Of a stretch of 11,414 bases of DNA, positions 1 to 6,518 are shown one piece after another (the first letter of the stretch is position 1; every line of letters starts with the position of its first letter). The DNA is from CAZZBK01 sp964652155 (lineage in GTDB: Bacteria; Planctomycetota; Planctomycetia; Pirellulales; PNKZ01). The notes below the pieces were generated by a model. That model was not told the DNA's origin. It saw only the letters and a list, made by a program, of their open reading frames with translations, and did not search any database. The translations under genes and the position numbers were made by a program. The stretch lies in assembly GCA_964652155.1 (NCBI GenBank), contig CAZZBK010000164.1, positions 1 through 11,414 of the forward strand. The letters are read 5' to 3'.

Positions 1-22
1 TGCGTTCGTCAAACGGGCCGCG

Positions 23-838
23 CTACTTGGTGCCCGCAACGATAATGGGGATGTCGAGCACCACGATGCGTTTGTCGCACATGATCTCGGGGACTTCGCC
101 ATCGATGACGCGCTGAGCAAGGCCTTCGACAATGGCCGTCTTGCCGACGCCCGCTTCGCCCAGCAACACCGGGTTGTTCTTGGTACGGCGGCAGAGGATT
201 TGCACGGCCCGCTCGATTTCGCGTTCGCGGCCGATGACCGGGTCGAGCTTGCTTTGACGGGCCAGTTCGGTGAGGTCGCGGCCAAAGCTGTCGAGGGCCG
301 GGGTTTTGCTCTTGGCCCCCTTGGTGCCCCCTTCGGCGGCAGCGCCGCCACTGGCTTGTCCGCCCCCGGCCGGGTTGCGTTCGCCCCCTTCGCTCTCGAT
401 GCCGTGACCCAAGAGGTTGAGCACCTCTTCACGCACTTCCTCGAGCTTGAGCCCGAGGTTCATGAGCACCTGGGCGGCGACCCCTTCTTGTTCGCGGAGC
501 AAGCCCAGCAGGATGTGTTCGGTGCCGACGTAGTTATGGCCCAGGTTGCGCGCCTCTTCCATCGAGTACTCGATGACCTTTTTGGCCCGGGGTGTCTGCG
601 GCAGCTTGCCCATCGTGACCATGTCGGGACCGCTCTGGACGAGCTTCTCGACCTCGAGGCGGATTTTGCGCAGGTCGACGTCGAGGTTCTTGAGCACGTT
701 GGCGGCGACGCCGCTCCCCTCTTTGATCAGCCCGAGCAACACGTGCTCGGTGCCGATGTACTCGTGATTGAACCGTTGCGCCTCTTGATTGGCGAGCTGC
801 ATGACTTTGCGGGCGCGGTCGGTAAAGCGTTCGTACAT
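23..838 (-). CDS. clpC: ClpC-type AAA+ unfoldase, N-terminal part, ending at an in-frame TAG
   Basis: ClpC is a cytoplasmic AAA+ unfoldase that feeds substrates to ClpP. The 271 residues visible hold two Clp_N repeats (about 3-65 and 80-143, each with a TEHxLLGL core), a Gly/Ala-rich linker (about 145-178), and the start of the first ATPase domain with Walker A GEAGVGKT at 227-234. Family members run to about 800-850 residues with two ATPase domains. Here the frame stops at TAG just after VAGTK, where the family normally continues with Tyr-Arg-Gly. The codons after the TAG still read R-G-P-F-D-E-R in the same frame, close to the family's RGQFEER, so the gene evidently continues past the window edge. 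The stretch LDIPII just before the stop is also unlike the usual LDLALM. A GGAG lies 10 nt before the ATG. The family call is certain; whether the stop is real is not. Confidence 0.9.
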   Translation of the reverse strand: MYERFTDRARKVMQLANQEAQRFNHEYIGTEHVLLGLIKEGSGVAANVLKNLDVDLRKIRLEVEKLVQSGPDMVTMGKLPQTPRAKKVIEYSMEEARNLGHNYVGTEHILLGLLREQEGVAAQVLMNLGLKLEEVREEVLNLLGHGIESEGGERNPAGGGQASGGAAAEGGTKGAKSKTPALDSFGRDLTELARQSKLDPVIGREREIERAVQILCRRTKNNPVLLGEAGVGKTAIVEGLAQRVIDGEVPEIMCDKRIVVLDIPIIVAGTK

Positions 839-987
839 AGTCCATATTCTCCGTCAGAACACATGCCTCGCGGCTGACAAGCCACGCGACGTTGGGTGTC
901 TCATTCTACTGTTAATGCAATTCGCTTGCCGTGGGCCAAGCGTCGTCGTTCGATTTCACGTAACTCTAGGCTCTAAAAGCGATGTGG
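839..987. promoter_or_regulatory. Intergenic gap upstream of clpC, probably holding its promoter
   Basis: This 149-bp gap is AT-richer than the genes on either side and lies before clpC on the minus strand. On that strand it reads TTGCATTAACAGTAGAAT, whose last six bases resemble a sigma-70 -10 box. No -35 element at a proper spacing is obvious, and I see no CIRCE or CtsR-type operator repeat. Promoter placement is inferred from position only. Confidence 0.25.
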
Positions 988-1611
988 TCAGGCAGCATCG
1001 CGTAACTTGTTGGCGGATTTATTCTGGCCGGGGCCGATGGCCGCCAAAATGGCAGGATCGTCCGCAGGCTCGTTACCTTCGCTACGATTGATACGTTGGA
1101 GCTCGGCGGCCAGTTCGGTCGACCAGTGTTCGGCCGTCTCTAGGGCCGACAAGCTGGCCAGCTCGCGCCGAGCCTCGTCCCATCGCCGCGAGCGTCGCAA
1201 CACGCCCAACAACAACAGCCGCGCCTCGGCATCGCGCGGGTCCGCCTCGAGCAGCGCCCGGCACTGCGTCTCGCACTCGTACCAATTCCCTCTTAAGTAT
1301 TCGCGCTGGGCTGTGGGAAACAAGTCGCTCAGGGGTGGAACTTGCCCTTCCTTCACCCCCTCACCCCGGGCGCGCACGGCAGTCCAGGCACCAATCCCCC
1401 AGAGCGTCGCGGTGGCAAGCCACATGAACCCCCGGGCAAGGCTGCTCACCAACTCGTCCCACACCCAGGTGGTGAGCAGAGCCGCATTGAGCAGCGTCGT
1501 AAACACGACGGCGACGAACAGCCCCGACCACGCCCCCTGACGCCACAGCGCAGGGAGCCCGGGCACCAAGCCACTCAGGCGCGCAATATCCGTCGCGGAC
1601 AGTTTCCGCAT
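988..1611 (-). CDS. Membrane-anchored TPR-like protein of unknown function
   Basis: The predicted protein has 207 residues. A basic N-terminal stretch is followed by two hydrophobic segments (about 28-50 and 60-79), then a soluble part. The soluble part contains a tetratricopeptide-like helical pair (about 99-155: AQREYLRGNWYECETQCRAL, then ADPRDAEARLLLLGVL and RRWDEARREL). A charged, low-complexity tail ends the protein. The ATG at 1611 was chosen over an in-frame TTG at 1641 because it is the stronger start codon and the extra ten residues look like untranslated leader. The architecture suggests an inner-membrane scaffold with a helical-repeat domain for protein contacts. I recognise no named family and infer no enzymatic role. 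It shares strand with clpC but is 149 bp away, so co-transcription is uncertain. Confidence 0.75.
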   Translation of the reverse strand: MRKLSATDIARLSGLVPGLPALWRQGAWSGLFVAVVFTTLLNAALLTTWVWDELVSSLARGFMWLATATLWGIGAWTAVRARGEGVKEGQVPPLSDLFPTAQREYLRGNWYECETQCRALLEADPRDAEARLLLLGVLRRSRRWDEARRELASLSALETAEHWSTELAAELQRINRSEGNEPADDPAILAAIGPGQNKSANKLRDAA

Positions 1612-1692
1612 GGGGTGTTTACCGACTCCGTTAGGACGCAAGTGTTGCTGGGGTCACATCCGTGACCAACCGGGGGTCTTGCCTAGCAGGCC

Positions 1693-1734
1693 CCTCTCCC
1701 ATCGGGAGAGGCTGGCCGAAGGCCGGGTGCGGGG
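1693..1734 (+). repeat. REP-like double-hairpin repeat, left copy
   Basis: A perfect 8-bp hairpin (CCTCTCCC-ATC-GGGAGAGG, 1693-1711) is followed by a second short hairpin (GGCC-GAA-GGCC, 1714-1724) and a GGGTGCGGG tail. The order is the same as in the inverted copy at 1772-1817. Such CTCTCCC/GGGAGAG palindromes are common dispersed intergenic repeats in environmental bacterial genomes. Copy number in this genome cannot be seen from one window. Confidence 0.6.
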
Positions 1735-1771
1735 ACCCTCAAAGCAAATGACCGCATCGCTTCTCGACATT

Positions 1772-1817
1772 CCCTCATCCGTCGGCTACGCCGACACCTT
1801 CTCCCGGTGGGAGAAGG
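1772..1817 (-). repeat. REP-like double-hairpin repeat, right copy, inverted relative to the left one
   Basis: Read on the minus strand, this is a 9-bp hairpin (CCTTCTCCC-ACC-GGGAGAAGG), then a 6-bp hairpin (GTCGGC-GTA-GCCGAC), then GGATGAGGG. The layout matches the copy at 1693-1734. The second stem differs in sequence but keeps its pairing, a sign of compensatory change. The two copies face each other across about 37 bp. Confidence 0.6.
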
Positions 1818-1882
1818 AGACCAACTTCACCAAACGGAGCATGTTTGCCGATTCTCGCCGCTTGTGCAACACTGAAAACATC

Positions 1883-3448
1883 ATGCGTCACCAACTTACT
1901 CCAGCCGCCCAGCGTGCTTTGCTCTCGGCCGCACGCTGGTCTCACGACCCGTCCGGCGAGCGCATCCGGTATGGCCACTTGCTGTTGGGTCTACTCGCCG
2001 AGCCCGAGACCCGAGCGGCGGTGCTCCTCGGCCAGCGGCAGATCAGTACCACGGCGGTGCTAGCACGCTGGCCGCAGGCCGACCCCGCCCCCCCTGAGGC
2101 CCCGTCGATCGATACCTTGCCGGAGCGTTTTTCCGCCGAACTCGACACCGTGCTCGCGGCGGCCGACGAGTGGCTCGGCGACCTGCCTCGACCCCACACC
2201 CTGGCGACCGAGCACCTGTTGCTGGGCTTGCTCAGCGCGGGGCGCGAGGTGGCCGAGTGGCTGCGCGAACAAGGGCTCGACGTCGAGTATGTCGCCGCGC
2301 AACTCCACCGCCTGCGCGGCGAATCGTTGGCTGGCGTCCCCATCGACTTGCCGCCGGACAGTTGGGCAACCGCGCCGCGGAGCCCCTCGGCGGCGACCGT
2401 GTCGTCCCCCGCTCAGCCCGCCTGGCGGATCATCGATGCCGCGAGCAATCGAGCGCGCGAAGGCTTGCGCGTCGTGGAAGATTTTGTCCGCTTCGCGCTC
2501 GACGACCCCCATCTCACCGAGCGTTGGAAGCAACTGCGCCACGACCTGACCGCGGCCCTGACCCGACTCGGAGACGCGGACCCGCTCGCCATGCGCGACA
2601 CGCCGGGTGACGTCGGCACGCGAATCACGACGCAGAGCGAACAGCGCCGCGCCGACCTCGCGGCCGTGTTTGCGGCCAACGTGGCCCGGCTGCAAGAGTC
2701 GCTCCGCAGCCTCGAAGAGTTTGGCAAACTGGTCGACCCACGCTTCGCCGCCGAGTGCGAACAGCTCCGCTATCGGACCTATACCCTCGAACGCGCGACG
2801 CTCAACACCCTGCGCCGCGGCGTCGAACTCCAGGACGCCCGTCTGTACGTGCTCATCGATGGCGCACCGGACGAAGCGTCGTTCCGCTCGCGCGTCGAGA
2901 CGCTCATCGGAGCCGGGGTCGACGTGCTGCAACTACGCGACAAACAACTCGCCGACCGAACGTTGCTCGCGCGGGCTCAGGTGCTCCGCCAACTCACGCG
3001 CGGGACCGCGACGCGCTTTGTCATGAACGATCGAGCGGATCTGGCTGCGCTGGCCGCGGCCGACGGCGTGCATCTGGGACAAGACGAGCTGACCGTGGCC
3101 GAGGCGCGGCGGATTGTCGGCCCGCGAATGCTCATCGGCGTGTCGACCCATTCGCTCGAACAGGCGCGCGCGGCGGTGCTCGATGGAGCCGATTACATCG
3201 GCGTCGGCCCAACGTTTCCGTCGCATACCAAGCGCTTCGAGCAGTTCCCGGGCGTCGAGTTGCTGCGGCAAGTGTCGGCCGAGATCCGCTTACCCGCGTT
3301 CGCCATCGGAGGCATCACGCTCGACAACCTGCCGCAAGTGCTTGCGACGGGCGTGACCCGCGTGGCCGTGGCCGGCGCGATGGTCGCGGCGGAAGAGCCT
3401 GCCCGGGTTGCAAGGCTGTTTCGCGAACGACTGTCGCGCGTGGAATAA
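1883..3448 (+). CDS. thiE: Clp N-domain / ThiD2 / ThiE fusion: thiamine phosphate synthase
   Basis: ThiE joins HMP pyrophosphate and thiazole phosphate to make thiamine phosphate in the cytoplasm. The 521-residue protein has three parts. Residues 4-63 and 81-146 are two Clp_N-like repeats with GHLLLGLL and TEHLLLGLL cores. Residues about 181-318 match the ThiD2 family, described as an HMP-phosphate kinase unrelated to ThiD (IIDAASNRAREGLRVVEDF at 183-201, SLEEFGKL near 276-283). Residues about 320-518 are a complete ThiE barrel: QLRDK 350-354, NDRADLA 382-388, GVHLGQDEL 395-403, GVSTHS 419-424, GPTFPSHTK 442-450, AIGGI 474-478, AVAGAM 495-500. ThiD2-ThiE fusions are known; the Clp_N extension is unusual. 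ATG 1883 was chosen because Clp_N homology starts at once. ATG 1841 is an alternative, but its GGAG is only about 1-3 nt away. The gene converges on the HMA gene across a shared terminator. Confidence 0.93.
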   Translation: MRHQLTPAAQRALLSAARWSHDPSGERIRYGHLLLGLLAEPETRAAVLLGQRQISTTAVLARWPQADPAPPEAPSIDTLPERFSAELDTVLAAADEWLGDLPRPHTLATEHLLLGLLSAGREVAEWLREQGLDVEYVAAQLHRLRGESLAGVPIDLPPDSWATAPRSPSAATVSSPAQPAWRIIDAASNRAREGLRVVEDFVRFALDDPHLTERWKQLRHDLTAALTRLGDADPLAMRDTPGDVGTRITTQSEQRRADLAAVFAANVARLQESLRSLEEFGKLVDPRFAAECEQLRYRTYTLERATLNTLRRGVELQDARLYVLIDGAPDEASFRSRVETLIGAGVDVLQLRDKQLADRTLLARAQVLRQLTRGTATRFVMNDRADLAALAAADGVHLGQDELTVAEARRIVGPRMLIGVSTHSLEQARAAVLDGADYIGVGPTFPSHTKRFEQFPGVELLRQVSAEIRLPAFAIGGITLDNLPQVLATGVTRVAVAGAMVAAEEPARVARLFRERLSRVE

Positions 3449-3452
3449 AACA

Positions 3453-3480
3453 GCCCTCGGCAAAACGAATTGCCGAGGGC
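3453..3480. terminator. Bidirectional intrinsic terminator
   Basis: A perfect 10-bp stem (GCCCTCGGCA / TGCCGAGGGC) encloses an 8-nt loop, 5 nt after the TAA of the thiE fusion and 28 nt past the end of the convergent HMA gene. AAAA precedes it on the plus strand, giving a U-run for minus-strand transcripts. There is no U-run on the plus-strand side. Confidence 0.75.
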
Positions 3481-3507
3481 CGTGTGAGCAACCGCTGACG
3501 CGAATCG

Positions 3508-4032
3508 TTAGTTCGACGAGACCTTGACGTGGAAGCCAGCTCCGTTGAGCGAGTTGACCAGCTCGGTGGCGCTGAAGTCCCCTTCGACGACGAAGGTGGT
3601 GGCCTTGCCGGCTAACGGGCCGACGGCAGCCCCCTTTACGCTCTTGACCGCCTCGACAATGGCCTTGGCGCAGCCGCCGCAGCAGTTGTGGACACCCGAG
3701 ACGCTCAGGCGTTTGACGTTTCCGCTCGGCGCGCCGCTGTCGTTCTTCATCTTGGTGGTCGCATTGTCGCTCGCGCCGTGATAACCGGCGGCGGCAATCG
3801 CGTCGACGGCTTGCTGAGCCGCGGCGGCGTCGGCCGCCTTGATCGTCACGGTGCCAAAATCTTTATCAATGCTGACCGTGCTGTTCAAACCCTTGACGGC
3901 ACCCTCGATGCCGCGGACACATGCCCCGCAGCACAGATGCACGTCGCTGAGCTTGACCGTCACGTCGGCCATCGCCGTGCTCGCCATGAGCAAGCCGATC
4001 ATCAACAGACCCAATCGCAGGGCAAACTTCAT
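3508..4032 (-). CDS. Secreted protein with two heavy-metal-associated (HMA-like) domains
   Basis: The 174-residue protein starts with a clear signal peptide (hydrophobic core about 7-18, likely cut after STAMA at 22), so it should act outside the cytoplasmic membrane. Two ferredoxin-like HMA domains follow (about 24-89 and 108-170). The metal loops are VHLCCGAC (His32, Cys34, Cys35, Cys38) and VHNCCGGC (His115, Cys117, Cys118, Cys121). Each has an extra Cys directly before the usual CxxC, plus a nearby His. Domains of this fold bind Cu(I), Zn(II) or other soft metals and pass them on; the metal here is unknown. The linker (about 90-107) is polar. AGGAGG (4041-4046) lies 8 nt before the ATG, so the start is firm. 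The gene is monocistronic and converges on thiE. Confidence 0.85.
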   Translation of the reverse strand: MKFALRLGLLMIGLLMASTAMADVTVKLSDVHLCCGACVRGIEGAVKGLNSTVSIDKDFGTVTIKAADAAAAQQAVDAIAAAGYHGASDNATTKMKNDSGAPSGNVKRLSVSGVHNCCGGCAKAIVEAVKSVKGAAVGPLAGKATTFVVEGDFSATELVNSLNGAGFHVKVSSN

Positions 4033-4046
4033 GAGGAATTCCTCCT

Positions 4047-4593
4047 AGTGAACTATTAAGGGGGTGGTTTCGATCCGTACTCTCAACCCATGCCCGACAG
4101 TGTGCGCCGCCGGGCGAGGTGAGTCAAACAAAACGAGACGTTTTATAGTGATCTCGAGCGGCCGACGCCAGACGAATGCGGCCGCGAATGGCCGCGCGAG
4201 GAGAGGAATTTCCTGCCGCGCCCCCCCTGTCGTCACGAGCCGCCAGCCTCCCCTGCCCTGCTGCCCCGCCGGGTAATGATCCTCTGCCTGAGAATCTGCG
4301 TATCGATCGTCGTAGCCGGCTTCTGGCGAGACGGTCTTGGGGATGAGCCACGGAGTCCCGACTGGGGTTTGGATGAAAGTTTCGCACGTCAGTCCGACCC
4401 CCGGACTCATCCATAGATGAGAGATGCTCATTTTTTCCTACCTCGGAGGAACGGCGACCAAGGGCTCTATTTTGGTAACGGTCGAAATGCTGGAGAGGTC
4501 GTACCTACCGATTCCATTGAGGGCGCAAGCGCGGCCTGAGATAGCCCCTCTGCGAAAGCGAAGTGTTCAAGAGACTTTTCGCAAGCATTTAAC
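4047..4593. other. Long intergenic stretch with no convincing gene
   Basis: This stretch of about 550 bp lies upstream of the HMA gene and beyond the DUF4276 tail. The minus strand holds a TTGACT hexamer about 90 bp before the HMA start and a TATAAA near 4145, possible parts of a promoter, but no well-spaced pair. An open frame on the minus strand (4045-4431, 128 codons) starts after AGGTAGGA but has no recognisable fold and runs into the HMA ribosome-binding site. A hairpin lies at 4558-4582. The composition shifts from GC-rich to AT-richer around 4430. Confidence 0.5.
4558..4582 (-). terminator. Possible stem-loop after the DUF4276 gene
   Basis: On the minus strand GCGAA-AA-GT pairs with ACTTCGC across CTCTTGAAC, giving a 7-bp stem with a two-base bulge. 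It lies 12 nt downstream of the TGA at 4594-4596 that would end the full-length DUF4276 frame. No U-run follows, so termination is uncertain. Confidence 0.25.
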
Positions 4594-4797
4594 TCAGGGG
4601 ACCCCTTGTTCGAGTCGCAATATCCACTCTCCAAAATGGGGGCACTCCTGACGAATCGTCTCTAAGCCAATTTCTAGAATGGCAAGCGTTCCAAGCAGCG
4701 GTTTCTCATAGCCTGGAACGAGATTCTCGACTCGATTTGAGGGTGCCGTAAGAGGTGAATCATTGATCTCTTCTGGTGAAGGAAACAGATCGCGGAT
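4594..4797 (-). pseudogene. C-terminal remnant of the DUF4276 gene, beyond the in-frame TAG
   Basis: The frame of the DUF4276 gene stays open for 67 more codons after its TAG and ends at a TGA at 4594-4596. The translation starts IRDLFPSPEEINDSPLTAPS and goes on through VPGYEKPLLGTLAILEIGLE to ECPHFGEWILRLEQGVP. These are the conserved last third of DUF4276 proteins, and the joined frame of 230 residues has the usual family length. No further stop, frameshift or loss of conserved motif is seen, so the interruption is recent, is read through, or is a sequence error. No start codon of its own with a ribosome-binding site is evident. Confidence 0.85.
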
Positions 4798-5286
4798 CTA
4801 TTGAAATTCGCTGGCCAAGTCGGGCTGTTGAATGGCGTTCGCAAAACGTTGGCAATCACTAAACAGCAACCCCTCGAATTCGTGCATCATGACAAACGGC
4901 AAGAAACGACGCGCGTCGAATCCGGAGCCCATTTCTGAAGCGATAGTTTGCAGTAACGCGGTTTCAACCGTGGCGGCCTTTTGTGCATGGCGCCTAGCAT
5001 TTGCCTCAGCGCGACCTGGCCAAGCTTTTGTGCCATGCTGAGGCAGCGCGTAATAATCGACCATTGTGGTCGTTGCACAGTTCGGGTCTTGGCGTAGGTG
5101 ATTCAAAATGTCTATTTGCACCGAGTCCCAACCACGAATCCCACCACGTCGATTTCGCAACCGTGCATTGCCGATGAGACGAGCGCCAACGCTTTGATAA
5201 CCGTGTTGGTATAAATGTGGAGCAAGAATCTCGTTGACGAACGTTTCTTCGGTTTCCCCTTCAACATGAATCAAAAGACGTGTCAT
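4798..5286 (-). CDS. DUF4276 family protein (Toprim-like), interrupted by TAG
   Basis: The open part encodes 162 residues with classic DUF4276 features: MTRLLIHVEGETEETFVNEI at the N-terminus (an acidic VEGxTEE motif like the Toprim fold), ARLIGNARLRNRRGGIRGWD near 36-55, TTMVDYYALPQ near 73-83, KAWPGRAEA near 87-95, and FVMMHEFEGLLFSD near 131-144. It stops at TAG right after SEFQ, about 68 codons early. The ATG lies 3 nt after the TGA of the upstream ATPase gene (TGACCCATG), so translation is probably coupled. DUF4276 genes often follow AAA ATPases; the pair resembles PARIS (ATPase AriA with DUF4435/Toprim AriB) and OLD systems, in which the Toprim part is a nuclease effector. That role is inference here. 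Truncation probably disables the protein. Confidence 0.88.
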   Translation of the reverse strand: MTRLLIHVEGETEETFVNEILAPHLYQHGYQSVGARLIGNARLRNRRGGIRGWDSVQIDILNHLRQDPNCATTTMVDYYALPQHGTKAWPGRAEANARRHAQKAATVETALLQTIASEMGSGFDARRFLPFVMMHEFEGLLFSDCQRFANAIQQPDLASEFQ

Positions 5287-5289
5287 GGG

Positions 5290-6408
5290 TCAATTCACCC
5301 TGGGGCGGCCGCCCAACTCGTTTTTTTCCCAGAGCTGACCGAGGCTATAGTCTTGAAGCCATGACTCCAATTGAGCTGAATCACAACGGGTCAGTTGCGT
5401 TCCTCCATCAACGCGGTCCGCGACGAGCACATCTTCAGGCTCAAAGTGATCGAGCAAAAAAGGGGATTGAGTCGAGAGCACCACCTGGGTATTGATTGCC
5501 GCTTGCTTGATCAGCGAGGCCAGCATCGTGATGGCAAAGGGATGGAGTCCCAACTCGGGTTCGTCAATCAGAATGACCGACGGACGTAGCTTCTCGGGCT
5601 GGAGCAGTAATGTTGCGAGAGCAATGAAACGTAGCGTCCCATCAGAAAGTGACGAGGCGTCAAAATAGGCGTCCGATTTCTTGTGCCGCCACTCCAGGCG
5701 AATCTTGTCTTGATTGAGGGCGGATGGCTCCAGTTGAAAGTCGTCAAAAAAAGGTGCCACTCGCTGAATTGTGGCTCGAATCAAATGGTACGAGGAAGCA
5801 TCTTTCTTCTTCAGAAAATGTAAGAAAGCAGAAAGGTTCGATCCGTCAGGACGAAGATACTTGTTGTCCTCAACATCCGCCGTCTTTTTCATGGGCGAAC
5901 TTGAACTCGTATCATGAAAATGATACAGGCGCCATCGATCTACATGATCGCGAACGTATTTAGCAACACCTTTTCGGTTCGATTCGCTTAGTTCGCTTAT
6001 CCCGGCTTCTTTACCTGACCGTGTGAGCCCCTCGCCGTAAGGGCCTAGCGGGTATTTTGCCTTGTCCCAGTAATAAACAAACTCACTTGTCGGTGTCAGT
6101 TCATCTGAACTCGTCGGTTGTAACTCGATTTCGTACTGGTTCTCACCCTCTTTGAACGAGATGTGCAAGTGAATTTTATCAGTGGTCTTGGAGCCAAAGT
6201 GCAGAACCTTTTCCGCGCCACCTGCTTTGGCGACGTAGTCTTGAAGCCGTCCCTCACGAATTGAGTTGAGGAACGAAAATACGCCGATAAAGTTCGACTT
6301 GCCCGAGCCATTCGCGCCGATCACGATGTTAATGTCGCGGAGCCTTAGCTCCTTAACGGAAGCGATGCTTTTGAACCCTTCGATCGTAATCGTGTCAAGT
6401 TCTGGCAC
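5290..6408 (-). CDS. AAA/ABC-type ATPase (AAA_21/RecF-like), partner of DUF4276
   Basis: This is an intact 372-residue cytoplasmic ATPase of the SMC/RecF/OLD-like group. Visible motifs are ITIEGFKSI at 7-15, Walker A GANGSGKSN at 31-39, an ABC-like signature SLSDGTLRF at 253-261, Walker B VILIDEPELGLHP at 278-290, and the switch motif VVLSTQSPFLLDHF at 309-322. The middle (about 60-230) is the variable insert typical of this family. The start is GTG 6408, with GAGGA 6 nt upstream; the first residues run straight into the conserved beta strand, so the start is firm. It forms an operon with the DUF4276 gene. By analogy with PARIS and OLD pairs, it would sense infection and control the Toprim-like partner. 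Base composition is visibly lower in GC than efp on one side and the HMA gene on the other, which suggests acquisition by transfer. Confidence 0.9.
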   Translation of the reverse strand: MPELDTITIEGFKSIASVKELRLRDINIVIGANGSGKSNFIGVFSFLNSIREGRLQDYVAKAGGAEKVLHFGSKTTDKIHLHISFKEGENQYEIELQPTSSDELTPTSEFVYYWDKAKYPLGPYGEGLTRSGKEAGISELSESNRKGVAKYVRDHVDRWRLYHFHDTSSSSPMKKTADVEDNKYLRPDGSNLSAFLHFLKKKDASSYHLIRATIQRVAPFFDDFQLEPSALNQDKIRLEWRHKKSDAYFDASSLSDGTLRFIALATLLLQPEKLRPSVILIDEPELGLHPFAITMLASLIKQAAINTQVVLSTQSPFLLDHFEPEDVLVADRVDGGTQLTRCDSAQLESWLQDYSLGQLWEKNELGGRPRVN

Positions 6409-6473
6409 AGCACGTCCTCATCGGTCGTGGCCGGGAAACTTCGCAACAGACAGCTTTTCTGCGATCGTCAATC

Positions 6474-6506
6474 ATTCTCCATCCATTGACCTATTGGATG
6501 GAGAAT
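6474..6506 (-). terminator. Perfect 11-bp inverted repeat between efp and the ATPase gene
   Basis: ATTCTCCATCC (6474-6484) and GGATGGAGAAT (6496-6506) pair perfectly around an 11-nt loop, 12 nt after the efp stop and about 65 bp before the ATPase start. It is well placed to end efp transcription. The U-run is missing, so it could also be an operator for the ATPase operon or an insertion-junction palindrome. Confidence 0.5.
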
Positions 6507-6518
6507 AGCTTCGCCGGT

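Noticed and set aside
200..877. A 225-codon plus-strand open frame opposite clpC.
   Set aside because: Antisense shadow of the Clp_N repeats; no family signature and no ribosome-binding site.
2060..2932. A long minus-strand open frame opposite the thiE fusion.
   Set aside because: It is the kind of antisense frame expected in GC-rich DNA. The plus strand codes for clear Clp_N, ThiD2 and ThiE motifs throughout.
4045..4431. A 128-codon minus-strand open frame with a fair Shine-Dalgarno sequence (AGGTAGGA) before its ATG.
   Set aside because: The translation has no recognisable domain, is rich in low-complexity turns, and ends inside the ribosome-binding site of the HMA gene. It could be real but cannot be supported.
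4491..4632. A tRNA-like region: GGAGAG at 4491 could pair with CTCTCC near 4631, with GTTCGAGTC placed like a T-loop.
   Set aside because: The T-stem does not pair (only the closing G-C is good), the D-arm and anticodon arm are missing, and most of the right half is explained as the C-terminal coding part of DUF4276.
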